DNA of 64,000 bases, taken from Streptomyces taklimakanensis. Its GTDB lineage: Bacteria; Actinomycetota; Actinomycetes; Streptomycetales; Streptomycetaceae. The translations under genes were made by a program, and so were the position numbers. Below, piece by piece: positions 49,155 through 57,770 of this stretch (positions are counted from its first letter, which is position 1; each line of letters opens with the position of its first letter). Where the stretch lies: assembly GCF_009709575.1 (NCBI RefSeq), contig NZ_WIXO01000001.1:4280001-4344000 (forward strand), in the 5' to 3' direction. The notes under the pieces are model-generated. The model did no database searches, had not been told where the DNA came from, and worked only from the letters and a program-made list of their open reading frames with translations.

Positions 49155-49736
49155 GTGCCCAGGATTCGAGCGGCCTCCGTGGCCGAGCACCGGACGATGC
49201 AGCGCGGCGCCCTGCTGGAGGCAGCACGATCCCTGCTCTCCGAAGGCGGTACCGAAGCGCTGACCTTCCCCGCCCTCGCCGAACGCACGGGGCTGGCGCG
49301 CTCCTCCGTCTACGAGTACTTCCGCTCCCGCGCGGCCGTCGTCGAGGAACTGTGCGCCGTCGACTTCCCCGTCTGGGCGGCCGAGGTGGAGACCGCCATG
49401 GCGGAGGCCGACACTCCTGAGGCGAAGGTCGAGGCCTATGTGCGACGACAGTTGGCCCTGGCCGGAGACCGCCGTCACCGGGCCGTCGTCGCGATCTCCG
49501 CCGGTGAGCTGGACGCGGGTGCCCGCGAGAAGATCCGCGCCGCCCACGGCGGGCTGATCACCATGGTCGTGGACGCCCTCGCCGCCCTCGGCCACGAGGA
49601 ACCACGGCTGACCGCCACCCTCCTCCAGGGCATCGTGGACGCGGCGGTCCGCCGGATCGAGTTGGGTGCCGCGGAGGAGCCGGAGCGGGTCGCGAGGGCC
49701 GCGGTGTCGATGGCGCTCCACGGCGTCGGGGGCTGA
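49155..49736 (+). CDS. TetR family transcriptional regulator
   Basis: A 193-residue repressor-type protein. The N-terminal helix-turn-helix is LTFPALAERTGLARSSVYEY, followed by FRSRAAVVEELC. The ligand domain has no recognisable specificity. It follows whiG by 30 bases but appears to have its own leaderless promoter. Its 3' end is overlapped on the other strand by the long tail of the M23 frame. Confidence 0.88.
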   Translation: MPRIRAASVAEHRTMQRGALLEAARSLLSEGGTEALTFPALAERTGLARSSVYEYFRSRAAVVEELCAVDFPVWAAEVETAMAEADTPEAKVEAYVRRQLALAGDRRHRAVVAISAGELDAGAREKIRAAHGGLITMVVDALAALGHEEPRLTATLLQGIVDAAVRRIELGAAEEPERVARAAVSMALHGVGG

Positions 49737-50586
49737 CCCCTCCCCGCACCATTCTGCCCTTCCGGGCCCCCTCTGCGGACGGCCGTGGCCGGGCCCGCCG
49801 TGCTCCGCCGACTCCGCGGCGCGTGAGGAGGTCCGCGTGGAGGGGCCGTGGCGCGTCCCGCACCGGCCGCCGGTCCCACGGAGGCGGACCACCACGCGGG
49901 CGGACGTGGCGGCGGTGCGCCCAGAACGCGGCCACCACCAAGGTCACTGCGACCGTCCCCCCTGCCCTGCGGGAGGAGGCCCCGCCGGTCGCCGACGCCC
50001 GCACCGGTTCCGCGACAGCGGCCCCGCTCCCCACGCGCCGCGGACCTTCCGGGAGCGGTACGCCCAGCACCGGAAGCAGCCGGGAGTGCCCCTGTCCCAG
50101 CAGGGACAGCGGATCCAGATAGGTCTCACCGCGGCGCAGTCCCCAGTGGAGACAGCCCGCCGAGCAGTGGAAGCCGTCCGACTCCAGCACGCCCACCACG
50201 TCCCCCGCCCGCACCCGGTCTCCCTCGCGCACCCGCGCCTCGACCGGCTCGTACGTCGTGCGCAGCGGTGACGCGCCCGTCCCCGTCAACTCGACCGACA
50301 CCACTCCGCGTCCCGCCACCGTCCCGGCGAACGAGACCCGGCCCGCCGCCACCGCCCGCACCGGATCCCCGGGGCGGGCCGCCAAGTCCACGCCCCGGTG
50401 GCCGGCCGCCCACCGCTCGGGCGGCGGAGCCCAGCCGCGCTCGACCCGGCCCGGTACCGGCCGGACCCGGTCGGCGCCGAGGGGATCGTCCCCGGGGGCC
50501 GCACGGGCGGGGGCGGCACCGGCGAGAAGGAGAAGAAACGGAAGGCAGCACAGCAGTGCCGCGCGGAGTCGACGTCGCACGGACAC
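49558..50586 (-). CDS. Exported M23 (LytM-type) peptidase-like protein, extended tail
   Basis: A frame of 342 codons. A signal peptide (LRAALLCCLPFLLLLAGAAPARA) is followed by the M23 domain (about 30-150) with HRGVDLAARPGDPV, which holds the first zinc motif HxxxD. The second motif is SAGCLHWGLRRG, where the usual HxH has Cys in place of the first His, so activity is uncertain. Near 205-225 GTVAVTLVVAAFWAHRRH could anchor it. The last 100 codons run into the TetR gene antisense (179-base overlap) and are low-complexity, probably not functional coding sequence. Start GTG at 50586 or 50580. Confidence 0.7.
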   Translation of the reverse strand: MSVRRRLRAALLCCLPFLLLLAGAAPARAAPGDDPLGADRVRPVPGRVERGWAPPPERWAAGHRGVDLAARPGDPVRAVAAGRVSFAGTVAGRGVVSVELTGTGASPLRTTYEPVEARVREGDRVRAGDVVGVLESDGFHCSAGCLHWGLRRGETYLDPLSLLGQGHSRLLPVLGVPLPEGPRRVGSGAAVAEPVRASATGGASSRRAGGTVAVTLVVAAFWAHRRHVRPRGGPPPWDRRPVRDAPRPLHADLLTRRGVGGARRARPRPSAEGARKGRMVRGGVSPRRRGAPSTPRPSRPAPAPPRHPTRSGGPPRPRCPGGGWRSAVVPRGRGRRGRPRPW

Positions 50587-50966
50587 AGCGTGGTGGGAGC
50601 CGGAGGAGGGCGGAGGGAACGAGGGGAAACGGTGGATTACCGGCCGGTTGTGGACAACTCCGTCACCCGTTCCGGTGGACTGTCCGGACTCCACCCGCTC
50701 GCCGGACCCTCCGTCCCCCGACGCCGACCGCCCCCACGGACACCCGGTGCGTGTCGCCCACCGGTTCCCCGGTCCCGTACACTTCTGGTGCGATCCGGGT
50801 CACCGGGTCGACTTCGCACGCCCCGCCGCCCGGCGGCGGCCGCGCACTCGGTCCTCGAAGCCGGGCGGCCCTCGGCCCCCAGGTTTCGCAGGCAGCGCGT
50901 CGGGGCGTCAGGAGCGGTGGCCGTCCGGCCGCCGCGGACAACCGAGTATCCCAAGGAGATGCGGCC
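50587..50966. promoter_or_regulatory. Divergent region between the M23 gene and rpsB
   Basis: This 380-base stretch holds the second 29-bp DnaA-box element (50630-50658) near the M23 start. TACACT at 50778-50783 is a likely -10 for rpsB, leaving a leader of about 175 bases that may carry S2 autoregulation. I see no gene here. Confidence 0.5.
50630..50658 (-). promoter_or_regulatory. DnaA-box-containing 29-bp element (copy 2) upstream of the M23 gene
   Basis: On the reverse strand it reads TTGTCCACA (50657-50649) and TAATCCACC (50639-50631), 28 of 29 bases identical to 44762-44790. It lies 44 bases before the M23 start, in the same direction relative to the gene as copy 1. Confidence 0.6.
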
Positions 50967-51857
50967 ATGGCCGTCGTCACGATGCGGGAGCTGCTGGAGA
51001 GCGGCGTCCACTTCGGGCACCAGACCCGCCGTTGGAACCCGAAGATGAAGCGCTTCATCTTCACCGAGCGCAACGGCATCTACATCATCGACCTGCTCCA
51101 GTCGCTGTCGTACATCGACCGCGCCTACGAGTTCGTCAAGGAGACCGTCGCCCACGGCGGCTCCATCATGTTCGTCGGCACCAAGAAGCAGGCCCAGGAG
51201 GCCATCGCCGAGCAGGCCACGCGCGTGGGCATGCCCTACGTCAACCAGCGCTGGCTCGGCGGCATGCTGACCAACTTCTCCACCGTCCACAAGCGCCTCC
51301 AGCGCCTGAAGGAACTCGAGCAGATCGACTTCGAGGACGTGGCCGCCTCCGGTCTCACCAAGAAGGAGCTGCTGGTCCTCTCCCGCGAGAAGGCCAAGCT
51401 GGAGAAGACGCTCGGTGGTATCCGCGACATGCAGAAGGTGCCCAGCGCCGTCTGGATCGTGGACACCAAGAAGGAGCACATCGCCGTCGGTGAGGCGCGC
51501 AAGCTCAACATCCCGGTCGTCGCCATCCTCGACACCAACTGCGACCCGGACGAGGTCGACTACAAGATCCCGGGCAACGACGACGCGATCCGCTCCGTCA
51601 CCCTGCTCACCCGTGTGATCGCCGACGCCGTCGCCGAGGGGCTCATCGCCCGCTCCGGCGGCACCGGCGAGGGCAAGGGCGAGAAGGCCGCCGGCGAGCC
51701 GCTCGCCGAGTGGGAGCGCGAGCTGCTCGAGGGTGACGCCCAGAAGGCCGACGAGGCCAAGGAGACCGAGGCCCCGGCCGCGGAGCAGGCCGCCCCAGCC
51801 GAGGCCGCGGAGCAGACCGCCCCCGCCGAGGACGAGAAGCCGGCCGAGCAGGCCTGA
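50967..51857 (+). CDS. rpsB: 30S ribosomal protein S2
   Basis: A 296-residue protein beginning MAVVTMRELLESGVHFGHQT, containing IMFVGTKKQAQEAIAEQATR and IPVVAILDTNCDPDEVDYKI. The C-terminal 50 residues are Ala/Glu/Pro-rich, an actinobacterial tail. ATG at 50967 has AAGGAGAT upstream. tsf follows after 108 bases, with a hairpin between. Confidence 0.97.
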   Translation: MAVVTMRELLESGVHFGHQTRRWNPKMKRFIFTERNGIYIIDLLQSLSYIDRAYEFVKETVAHGGSIMFVGTKKQAQEAIAEQATRVGMPYVNQRWLGGMLTNFSTVHKRLQRLKELEQIDFEDVAASGLTKKELLVLSREKAKLEKTLGGIRDMQKVPSAVWIVDTKKEHIAVGEARKLNIPVVAILDTNCDPDEVDYKIPGNDDAIRSVTLLTRVIADAVAEGLIARSGGTGEGKGEKAAGEPLAEWERELLEGDAQKADEAKETEAPAAEQAAPAEAAEQTAPAEDEKPAEQA

Positions 51858-51876
51858 CCACGCCGCAGACGGTGCG

Positions 51877-51909
51877 GCCGGGGGCGGTGCCGTGAGCGCC
51901 GCCCCCGGC
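51877..51909 (+). terminator. rpsB-tsf intercistronic hairpin (attenuator)
   Basis: GCCGGGGGCGG (51877-51887) pairs perfectly with 51899-51909, 11 base pairs around an 11-base loop. It lies 19 bases after rpsB and may reduce tsf transcription relative to rpsB. Confidence 0.65.
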
Positions 51910-51965
51910 GTACACCCGCGGATCGATCCATCCTCATCGACTTTCCGGGAAGAGATTCACCGACC

Positions 51966-52802
51966 ATGGCGAACTACACCGCCGCCGACGTCAAGAAGCT
52001 CCGTGAGCTCACCGGCGCCGGCATGATGGACTGCAAGAAGGCGCTGGACGAGGCCGAGGGCAACGTCGACAAGGCCGTCGAGATCCTCCGTGTCAAGGGG
52101 CAGAAGGGCGTCGCCAAGCGCGAGTCCCGCACCGCCGAGAACGGCGCCGTCGTCTCCCTGCTCGCCGACGACAACACGTCCGGCGTGCTGGTCGAGCTGA
52201 AGTGCGAGACCGACTTCGTCGCCAAGGGCGAGAAGTTCCTCGCCGTCGCCGACGCCATCGCCGCCCACATCGCCGCCACCTCCCCGGCCGACACCGAGGC
52301 GCTGCTCGCCTCCGAGATCGAGTCCGGCAAGACGGTCCAGGCGTACGTGGACGAGGCCAACGCCACCCTCGGCGAGAAGATCGTCCTCGACCGCTTCGCC
52401 CAGTTCTCCGGCGGCTACGTGGCCGCCTACATGCACCGCACCAGCCCGGACCTGCCGCCGCAGGTCGGTGTCCTGGTCGAGCTGGACCAGGAGAGCGCCG
52501 AGATCGCCAAGGACGTGGCGCAGCACATCGCCGCGTTCGCCCCGAAGTTCCTCTCCCGCGAGGACGTCCCGGCCGACACCGTCGCCAACGAGCGTCGCGT
52601 CGCCGAGGCCACCGCCCGTGAGGAGGGCAAGCCCGAGCAGGCCCTGCCGAAGATCATCGAGGGTCGCGTGAACGGCTTCTTCAAGGAGAACTGCCTCCTG
52701 GACCAGCCCTTCGCCAAGGACAACAAGAAGTCCGTCCAGAAGGTGCTGGACGAGGCCGGTGTCACGCTGAAGCGCTTCGCCCGCTTCCGCGTCGGCGCCT
52801 GA
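51966..52802 (+). CDS. tsf: Elongation factor Ts
   Basis: This 278-residue nucleotide exchange factor for EF-Tu begins MANYTAADVKKLRELTGAGM with MDCKKALDEAEGNVDKAVEI (UBA domain), and LKCETDFVAKGEKFLAVADA lies in the core. Length is typical of actinobacteria. It is in the rpsB-tsf operon. Its ribosome-binding site is GGGAAGAGA. Confidence 0.97.
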   Translation: MANYTAADVKKLRELTGAGMMDCKKALDEAEGNVDKAVEILRVKGQKGVAKRESRTAENGAVVSLLADDNTSGVLVELKCETDFVAKGEKFLAVADAIAAHIAATSPADTEALLASEIESGKTVQAYVDEANATLGEKIVLDRFAQFSGGYVAAYMHRTSPDLPPQVGVLVELDQESAEIAKDVAQHIAAFAPKFLSREDVPADTVANERRVAEATAREEGKPEQALPKIIEGRVNGFFKENCLLDQPFAKDNKKSVQKVLDEAGVTLKRFARFRVGA

Positions 52803-52925
52803 CCCGCACCGCCGTACTTCCACGGCGGACCGGCCGCGCCCGGTCAGGGTCGGGCCACGGGGCCCGTCCCGGTCGTCGCGCACGGTGTGTACGACGCGCC
52901 CGGACCGGACGACCGCAGTTGTGAC

Positions 52926-52981
52926 GAGGAGGCCATTGCCGCTACCTGGGGCCAAGAGGAACCATCGGCAATGGCCTCCTC
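52926..52981 (+). terminator. 16-bp hairpin between tsf and pyrH
   Basis: GAGGAGGCCATTGCCG (52926-52941) pairs perfectly with 52966-52981 around a 24-base loop. It ends 25 bases before the pyrH start. A terminator of rpsB-tsf is likely, but the closeness to pyrH and the long loop allow an attenuator. Confidence 0.7.
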
Positions 52982-53005
52982 ACGCATGTGCACGAGGAGA
53001 TCCGC

Positions 53006-53776
53006 ATGAAACAGGGCATCGACCCCGGAGACAAAGCCTCCGACAAGGACCGCGGCCACCGCCGCTTCCTGCTGAAACTCTCCGGCGAGGCGTTCGCCGG
53101 CGGCGGGGGGCTCGGAGTCGACCCCGACGTCGTGCACAAGGTCGCCCGTGAGATCGCCGCCGTGGTCCGCGACGGGGCGGAGATCGCCGTCGTCATCGGC
53201 GGCGGCAACTTCTTCCGTGGCGCGGAGCTCCAGCAGCGCGGCATGGACCGGGCCCGCTCGGACTACATGGGCATGCTCGGCACGGTCATGAACTGTCTCG
53301 CCCTCCAGGACTTCCTGGAGAAGGAGGGCATCGACTCGCGCGTCCAGACCGCCATCACCATGGGCCAGGTCGCCGAGCCGTACATCCCGCTGCGCGCCGT
53401 GCGTCACCTGGAGAAGGGGCGCGTGGTCATCTTCGGCGCGGGCATGGGCATGCCGTACTTCTCCACCGACACCACCGCTGCCCAGCGCGCCCTGGAGATC
53501 GACGCCGAGGCGCTGCTGATGGGCAAGAACGGCGTCGACGGCGTCTACGACTCCGACCCGGCGACCAACCCCGACGCGGTGAAGTTCGACGCCCTGGAGT
53601 ACGGCGAGGTCATCGCCCGCGACCTGCGGGTCGCCGACGCCACCGCCATCACCCTCTGTCGCGACAACAAGCTGCCGATCCTCGTCTTCGAACTGCTCGC
53701 CGAGGGCAATATCGCGCGGGCGGTCCGGGGTGAGAAGATCGGCACGCTGGTGAGCGACCAGGGCTCCCGGAGCTGA
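53006..53776 (+). CDS. pyrH: Uridylate kinase
   Basis: This 256-residue hexameric UMP kinase has RFLLKLSGEAFAGGGGLGVD, VVIGGGNFFRGAELQQRGMD and DTTAAQRALEIDAEALLMGK. ATG at 53006 has GAGGAGA at the right spacing; the ATG-free GTG at 52988 overlaps the hairpin region and is unlikely. Confidence 0.96.
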   Translation: MKQGIDPGDKASDKDRGHRRFLLKLSGEAFAGGGGLGVDPDVVHKVAREIAAVVRDGAEIAVVIGGGNFFRGAELQQRGMDRARSDYMGMLGTVMNCLALQDFLEKEGIDSRVQTAITMGQVAEPYIPLRAVRHLEKGRVVIFGAGMGMPYFSTDTTAAQRALEIDAEALLMGKNGVDGVYDSDPATNPDAVKFDALEYGEVIARDLRVADATAITLCRDNKLPILVFELLAEGNIARAVRGEKIGTLVSDQGSRS

Positions 53777-53804
53777 CCACCGGCACCGGAGACGAACACG
53801 ACGT

Positions 53805-53838
53805 CCGTACCGGAGCGGGAGACACGGCTCCGGTACGG
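53805..53838 (+). terminator. 12-bp hairpin between pyrH and frr
   Basis: CCGTACCGGAGC (53805-53816) pairs perfectly with 53827-53838 around a 10-base loop, 29 bases after pyrH and 111 before frr. Confidence 0.6.
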
Positions 53839-53949
53839 CAACTCCGTGCCACACGAAGGGCACGGTACGGGGATGGACAACAGCCTGCCGGTCGGACACC
53901 GTGCAGGAATCAGGGCTTTCCGGCTCAATCATCGAACCAGGAGCACGTG

Positions 53950-54507
53950 GTGATCGAAGAGACCCTCCTCGAGGCCGAGGAGAAAATGGAGAAGGCGGTC
54001 GTCGTCGCCAAGGAGGACTTCGCCGCGATCCGCACCGGTCGTGCGCACCCGGCGATGTTCAACAAGATCGTGGCCGACTACTACGGCGCGATGACCCCGA
54101 TCAACCAGCTCGCGTCGTTCTCGGTGCCCGAGCCCCGCATGGCCGTGGTCACCCCGTTCGACAAGAGCGCGCTGCGCAACATCGAACAGGCCATCCGCGA
54201 CTCCGACCTCGGCGTCAACCCCTCCAACGACGGCAACATCATCCGTGTCGTCTTCCCGGAGCTGACCGAGCAGCGCCGCCGGGAGTACATCAAGGTCGCC
54301 AAGAGCAAGGCCGAGGACGCCAAGATCTCCATCCGCAGCGTCCGACGCAAGGCCAAGGAGGCCATCGACAAGGCCGTCAAGGACGGTGACATCGGCGAGG
54401 ACGAGGGCCGCCGCGCGGAGAAGGAGCTCGACGACACCACCGCCAAGTACGTCACGCAGGTGGACGAGCTGCTCAAGCACAAGGAAGCCGAGCTGCTCGA
54501 GGTCTGA
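53950..54507 (+). CDS. frr: Ribosome recycling factor
   Basis: This 185-residue factor splits post-termination ribosomes with EF-G. It begins MIEETLLEAEEKMEKAVVVA and contains IRTGRAHPAMFNKIVADYYG and RRKAKEAIDKAVKDGDIGED. GTG at 53950 gives the standard length; GTG at 53947 adds one residue. AGGAG lies upstream. cdsA follows after 21 bases. Confidence 0.97.
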   Translation: MIEETLLEAEEKMEKAVVVAKEDFAAIRTGRAHPAMFNKIVADYYGAMTPINQLASFSVPEPRMAVVTPFDKSALRNIEQAIRDSDLGVNPSNDGNIIRVVFPELTEQRRREYIKVAKSKAEDAKISIRSVRRKAKEAIDKAVKDGDIGEDEGRRAEKELDDTTAKYVTQVDELLKHKEAELLEV

Positions 54508-54528
54508 GATCCTAAGGCTGCGATTTCC

Positions 54529-55686
54529 GTGAACGACTCATCCTGGGGAGCGCCGCCGGGCGCCGGACCCCCCGGCCGACCCGGTTACTGGAGCCCTCCC
54601 GGCCAGGGCTCCCACTCCCCGCTCCGCGCGGAGACCGCTCCGGTCTCGGCGGGTTACGTGCGCGAGGACGGCGAGGCGTCGCAGACTCGGCGTATGCCCA
54701 TCGTGCCCGACGCCCCCGGCGGTGACCAGGACGATCGCGACGGCCGGGCGGCCGGGCGTCCGCCCGGCGACGGCCCCCGCCCCGACGGTGGTCCGTCCGG
54801 ACCGCCGGCCGACCCCGACGTGTCCCCGGCCTCGGCCGGCCCCGCGTCCCACGGCCGGTCCCAAAGCCGCAAGCGGGCCGGCCGTGACCTGCGCGCCGCC
54901 ATAGGGGTGGGTGTGGGGCTGGGCGTCGTCATCCTCGCCTCGCTCTTCGTCTACAAGCCCGTCTTCGTCGGCGTGATAGTGGTCGCCGTCGTGGTCGGAC
55001 TGTGGGAGCTCACCTCCCGCCTCGCCGAGCGCAAGCAGATCCGGGTGCCGCTGGTGCCCCTGGCCGTGGGCGGCGCCGCCATGGTCGTCGCCGGATACGT
55101 CCGAGGCGCGGAGGGCGCCTGGGTGGCGGTGGCGCTCACCGCCCTGGCCGTCCTGGCCTGGCGGATGACGGAAGAACCGGGGAACTACCTACGGGACGTC
55201 ACCGCGGGCGTCTTCGCCGCCTTCTACGTCCCCTTCCTGGCCACCTTCGTGGCCATGATGCTCGCCGCCGCCGACGGCCCGCAGCGGGTGCTGACCTTCC
55301 TGTTGCTCACCGTCGTCAGCGACACCGGGGCCTACGCCGTCGGCTGGCGCTTCGGCCGCCGCAAGCTCGCCCCGCGCATCAGTCCCGGCAAGACACGCGA
55401 GGGACTGCTGGGGGCGATGGTGTTCGCCATGGTCGCGGGCGCGTTGTGCACGCACTTCCTCATCGACGGCGGCGCCTGGTGGCAGGGCCTGGTGCTGGGG
55501 CTGGCGGCAGCCACCAGCGCGACCCTGGGCGACCTGGGTGAGTCCATGATCAAGCGGGACCTGGGCATCAAGGACATGGGAACCCTGCTGCCCGGCCACG
55601 GCGGCATCATGGACCGACTGGACTCCCTGCTGCCCACCGCCCCCGTGGTCTGGCTGCTGTTGACCGTCTTCGTCGGCGCCGGCTGA
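54529..55686 (+). CDS. cdsA: Phosphatidate cytidylyltransferase
   Basis: This 385-residue membrane enzyme makes CDP-diacylglycerol, the precursor of all phospholipids here. The N-terminal 115 residues are a disordered Pro/Gly/Asp-rich cytosolic extension typical of Streptomyces. About eight helices follow. The signature is SATLGDLGESMIKRDLGIKD with MGTLLPGHGGIMDRLDSL. It is the last gene of the pyrH-frr-cdsA group and is followed by a 14-bp hairpin. Confidence 0.95.
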   Translation: MNDSSWGAPPGAGPPGRPGYWSPPGQGSHSPLRAETAPVSAGYVREDGEASQTRRMPIVPDAPGGDQDDRDGRAAGRPPGDGPRPDGGPSGPPADPDVSPASAGPASHGRSQSRKRAGRDLRAAIGVGVGLGVVILASLFVYKPVFVGVIVVAVVVGLWELTSRLAERKQIRVPLVPLAVGGAAMVVAGYVRGAEGAWVAVALTALAVLAWRMTEEPGNYLRDVTAGVFAAFYVPFLATFVAMMLAAADGPQRVLTFLLLTVVSDTGAYAVGWRFGRRKLAPRISPGKTREGLLGAMVFAMVAGALCTHFLIDGGAWWQGLVLGLAAATSATLGDLGESMIKRDLGIKDMGTLLPGHGGIMDRLDSLLPTAPVVWLLLTVFVGAG

Positions 55687-55697
55687 CACCCCCGTTC

Positions 55698-55731
55698 CCC
55701 GGGCCCGGCGCCGCATCGCGCCGGGCCCGGG
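55698..55731 (+). terminator. Terminator after cdsA
   Basis: Bases 55698-55711 pair perfectly with 55718-55731, 14 base pairs around CGCATC, 12 bases after the cdsA stop. Confidence 0.8.
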
Positions 55732-55971
55732 TGCGCCCGCGGAGGTGACCGCGGGCGGTAACCGCGCGGTCCGTCTGGTTCGTCTCGCTCGTCCCCGTCC
55801 CGTACACGGCCGTCCGGAGCCGGTGGACGCGTCCGGACCGCGTTCCGGCCGAGACCGACACAGCGGCGAAGCGAGGCACGTGGGGCGCACACCGCCACGG
55901 TCCTCGGGGACGGACAGCGTGTCGTTGGCCGGCCGTAACCTGATTCCCGCACACGGTGAGGGAGGGGCTGG

Positions 55972-56739
55972 ATGCCGAAGGTGCCGGAGAGCCGGCGTGT
56001 CGGACGCATGGCGGTGAACGAGGTGCGTGCGTTGCTGGAGCGGCACGGCCACATCGTGCAGGAGATCGACGGTGGCAACGACCACGGCGAGGACCTGCAC
56101 GTCACCTTCGTCCGAAGCGGGCAGCGGACGGAGGACTCCGTGGCCGTGCAGGTGAAGGGCGGGATCTCGACCCGGACCGGGAAGGGGCACCGTGTCCCGG
56201 TCGGCGACCACGGGGACAACTGGCGCGATGGCAGTCTCCCCGTGCTCTGCGTGGTCCACGACCCCGAGCGGGGCGGCCTCTTCTGGGCCAACGCGACCCG
56301 TCAACTCCGTCGGGCCATGGCACTGCGCAAGACGGCGAAGTCCATCGTCGTCCCCCGGGAGTCGGTACTGGAGGACGCGAGTCTCGACGCGTTCGTGCAG
56401 AAGATGCGGAACTATCTGGCTCGGGAACGCCAGGGGGTCGGCAGGTGGGCGGACATGGCGGGCGTCGAGTTCGCCCCGAACGACATCGTCAAGTTCTTCG
56501 AGAACGAGGTCGCCGAACCCATGGTCTTCTGGCAGCGCCGGGGGGAGCCGTACGCGACGCTGCTCCACCACGACCTGGACTGGGAGCCCGTGCCCGTCCA
56601 GGAGTGGATGCTCCGTTTCGAGCCGATCCCGTCGATCGGCCACGTCATCCTCGATCTCGCGGAAGCGCACTGGCTCATGGGCTGCTTCAAGTCCACGGAG
56701 TGGTGGCGTCGCCCGGCGGAGCGGCACGACCCCGTCTGA
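55972..56739 (+). CDS. DUF4365-domain protein (putative nuclease fold), accessory
   Basis: A 255-residue protein. The N-terminus SRRVGRMAVNEVRALLERHG is followed by IDGGNDHGEDLHVTF and VAVQVKGGISTRTGKGHRVP. Together with DNWRDGSLPVLCVVHDPERG this matches the DUF4365 pattern, related to PD-(D/E)XK nucleases (D...QxK). Such proteins occur in defence islands and as lone genes. ATG at 55972 has GGGAGGGG upstream. It lies in the cdsA-rlmN interval, which I recall as carrying extra genes in other streptomycetes. No partner gene is adjacent on its strand. Confidence 0.75.
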   Translation: MPKVPESRRVGRMAVNEVRALLERHGHIVQEIDGGNDHGEDLHVTFVRSGQRTEDSVAVQVKGGISTRTGKGHRVPVGDHGDNWRDGSLPVLCVVHDPERGGLFWANATRQLRRAMALRKTAKSIVVPRESVLEDASLDAFVQKMRNYLARERQGVGRWADMAGVEFAPNDIVKFFENEVAEPMVFWQRRGEPYATLLHHDLDWEPVPVQEWMLRFEPIPSIGHVILDLAEAHWLMGCFKSTEWWRRPAERHDPV

Positions 56740-57009
56740 GTTCCGCCGGGCCCTCACCGGGAGGTACGCGAACTCGCGGCGCGAGCACGGTGCGCTCGGG
56801 TGGGACCGGACGCGAGGAAGGCCGAGCATTCCCGTTCTCGGTTCCGGGCGCGTGGGGCGCCGGGCACCGTGACCCGGGCCGTGTCCCGGCCGGAGCGAGC
56901 TGTACCGGCGAGGGCGGCCGACGCTGACAACCGTCGGTGGCTGAGCCGCGGGTCACAGCGTTGGCCGCCCCAAGCGCCCCAGGTCGGCGAGGTCCCGCGT
57001 CACGTCGTG
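56740..57009. other. 270-base gene-free interval
   Basis: Between the DUF4365 gene and the convergent HAD-like gene I see no coding frame, hairpin or RNA that I can support. Confidence 0.5.
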
Positions 57010-57648
57010 TCACCATTCGGCATGGCCGCTGCACGTGCTCTCACCGCCGCACGAAGGGCCTCTGAGCGGTTCGTGATCCACCCCTGTCGAGATGGTCGGC
57101 GCGGTGAGGTGGAGCCAACCGGCGAGCACGTCGAAATCGTCGTCGGCGAGCCCTGTGCTCGGGTCGACACGGTGAAGCAGTGACGGTCCTCGGTGCTGGG
57201 CGGTAACCCAGAGTCGGTCCATTTCGCCGATCTCGTCATCGACCCAGACGAAACGGCGGTGGCCGGCCCACTCGACAAGGTGGCGAGTCTTCCAGTGCAA
57301 GCCGCGTGGTCCCTCGTCGGTGAACGTGTCCGGCCATCCGAGGACAGGCAGCGCCGGCAGTCCGAGTCGTGGGGCGACGGCATCGTTCGCGTCGTCCATC
57401 CATGTCGAGGCCCACACCATGTCGCACCCCAGGGCGGTCAGGCGCGGCCCGACGGCGGGGTCGAGGCGGTCCAGCAGTGGATTCCCCCGACGGTGAGACC
57501 CCGCGGAGCCGGCGGAGCCGCCCTGCCGGGGGCGATGGAACGGCGGCCCGAACGGGATCAGCGGTCCGTCGATGTCGAGGAAGAGGAGGGGGCGCTCCGC
57601 CGAGCCGGTCACAGCGGCACGATAGCCCCGTCGAAGCAGGAGGGACAC
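57010..57648 (-). CDS. HAD-like hydrolase domain protein
   Basis: This is a 212-residue protein. ERPLLFLDIDGPLIPFG is HAD motif I (DxDG); CDMVWASTWMDDANDAVAPR fits motif II, and RRFVWVDDEIGEMDRLWV motif IV (DDE). It belongs to the actinobacterial group of secondary-metabolism-neutral HAD proteins whose substrate is unknown. GTG at 57648 has AGGA upstream; a GTG at 57612 would start at TGSAERPLLF. It is divergent from rlmN and part of the accessory islet. Confidence 0.75.
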   Translation of the reverse strand: MSLLLRRGYRAAVTGSAERPLLFLDIDGPLIPFGPPFHRPRQGGSAGSAGSHRRGNPLLDRLDPAVGPRLTALGCDMVWASTWMDDANDAVAPRLGLPALPVLGWPDTFTDEGPRGLHWKTRHLVEWAGHRRFVWVDDEIGEMDRLWVTAQHRGPSLLHRVDPSTGLADDDFDVLAGWLHLTAPTISTGVDHEPLRGPSCGGESTCSGHAEW

Positions 57649-57770
57649 CCGGTCCTGGGCCGTCTGTGGGCCGTGCGAGGGTGGCCGACGACGGCAGGCG
57701 GCCGGGGGTGACCACGGCCTCCCCGCTCCGGCCTGGGGTGCCGTAGTCGATCTGCGACACTGGAGAAGTT

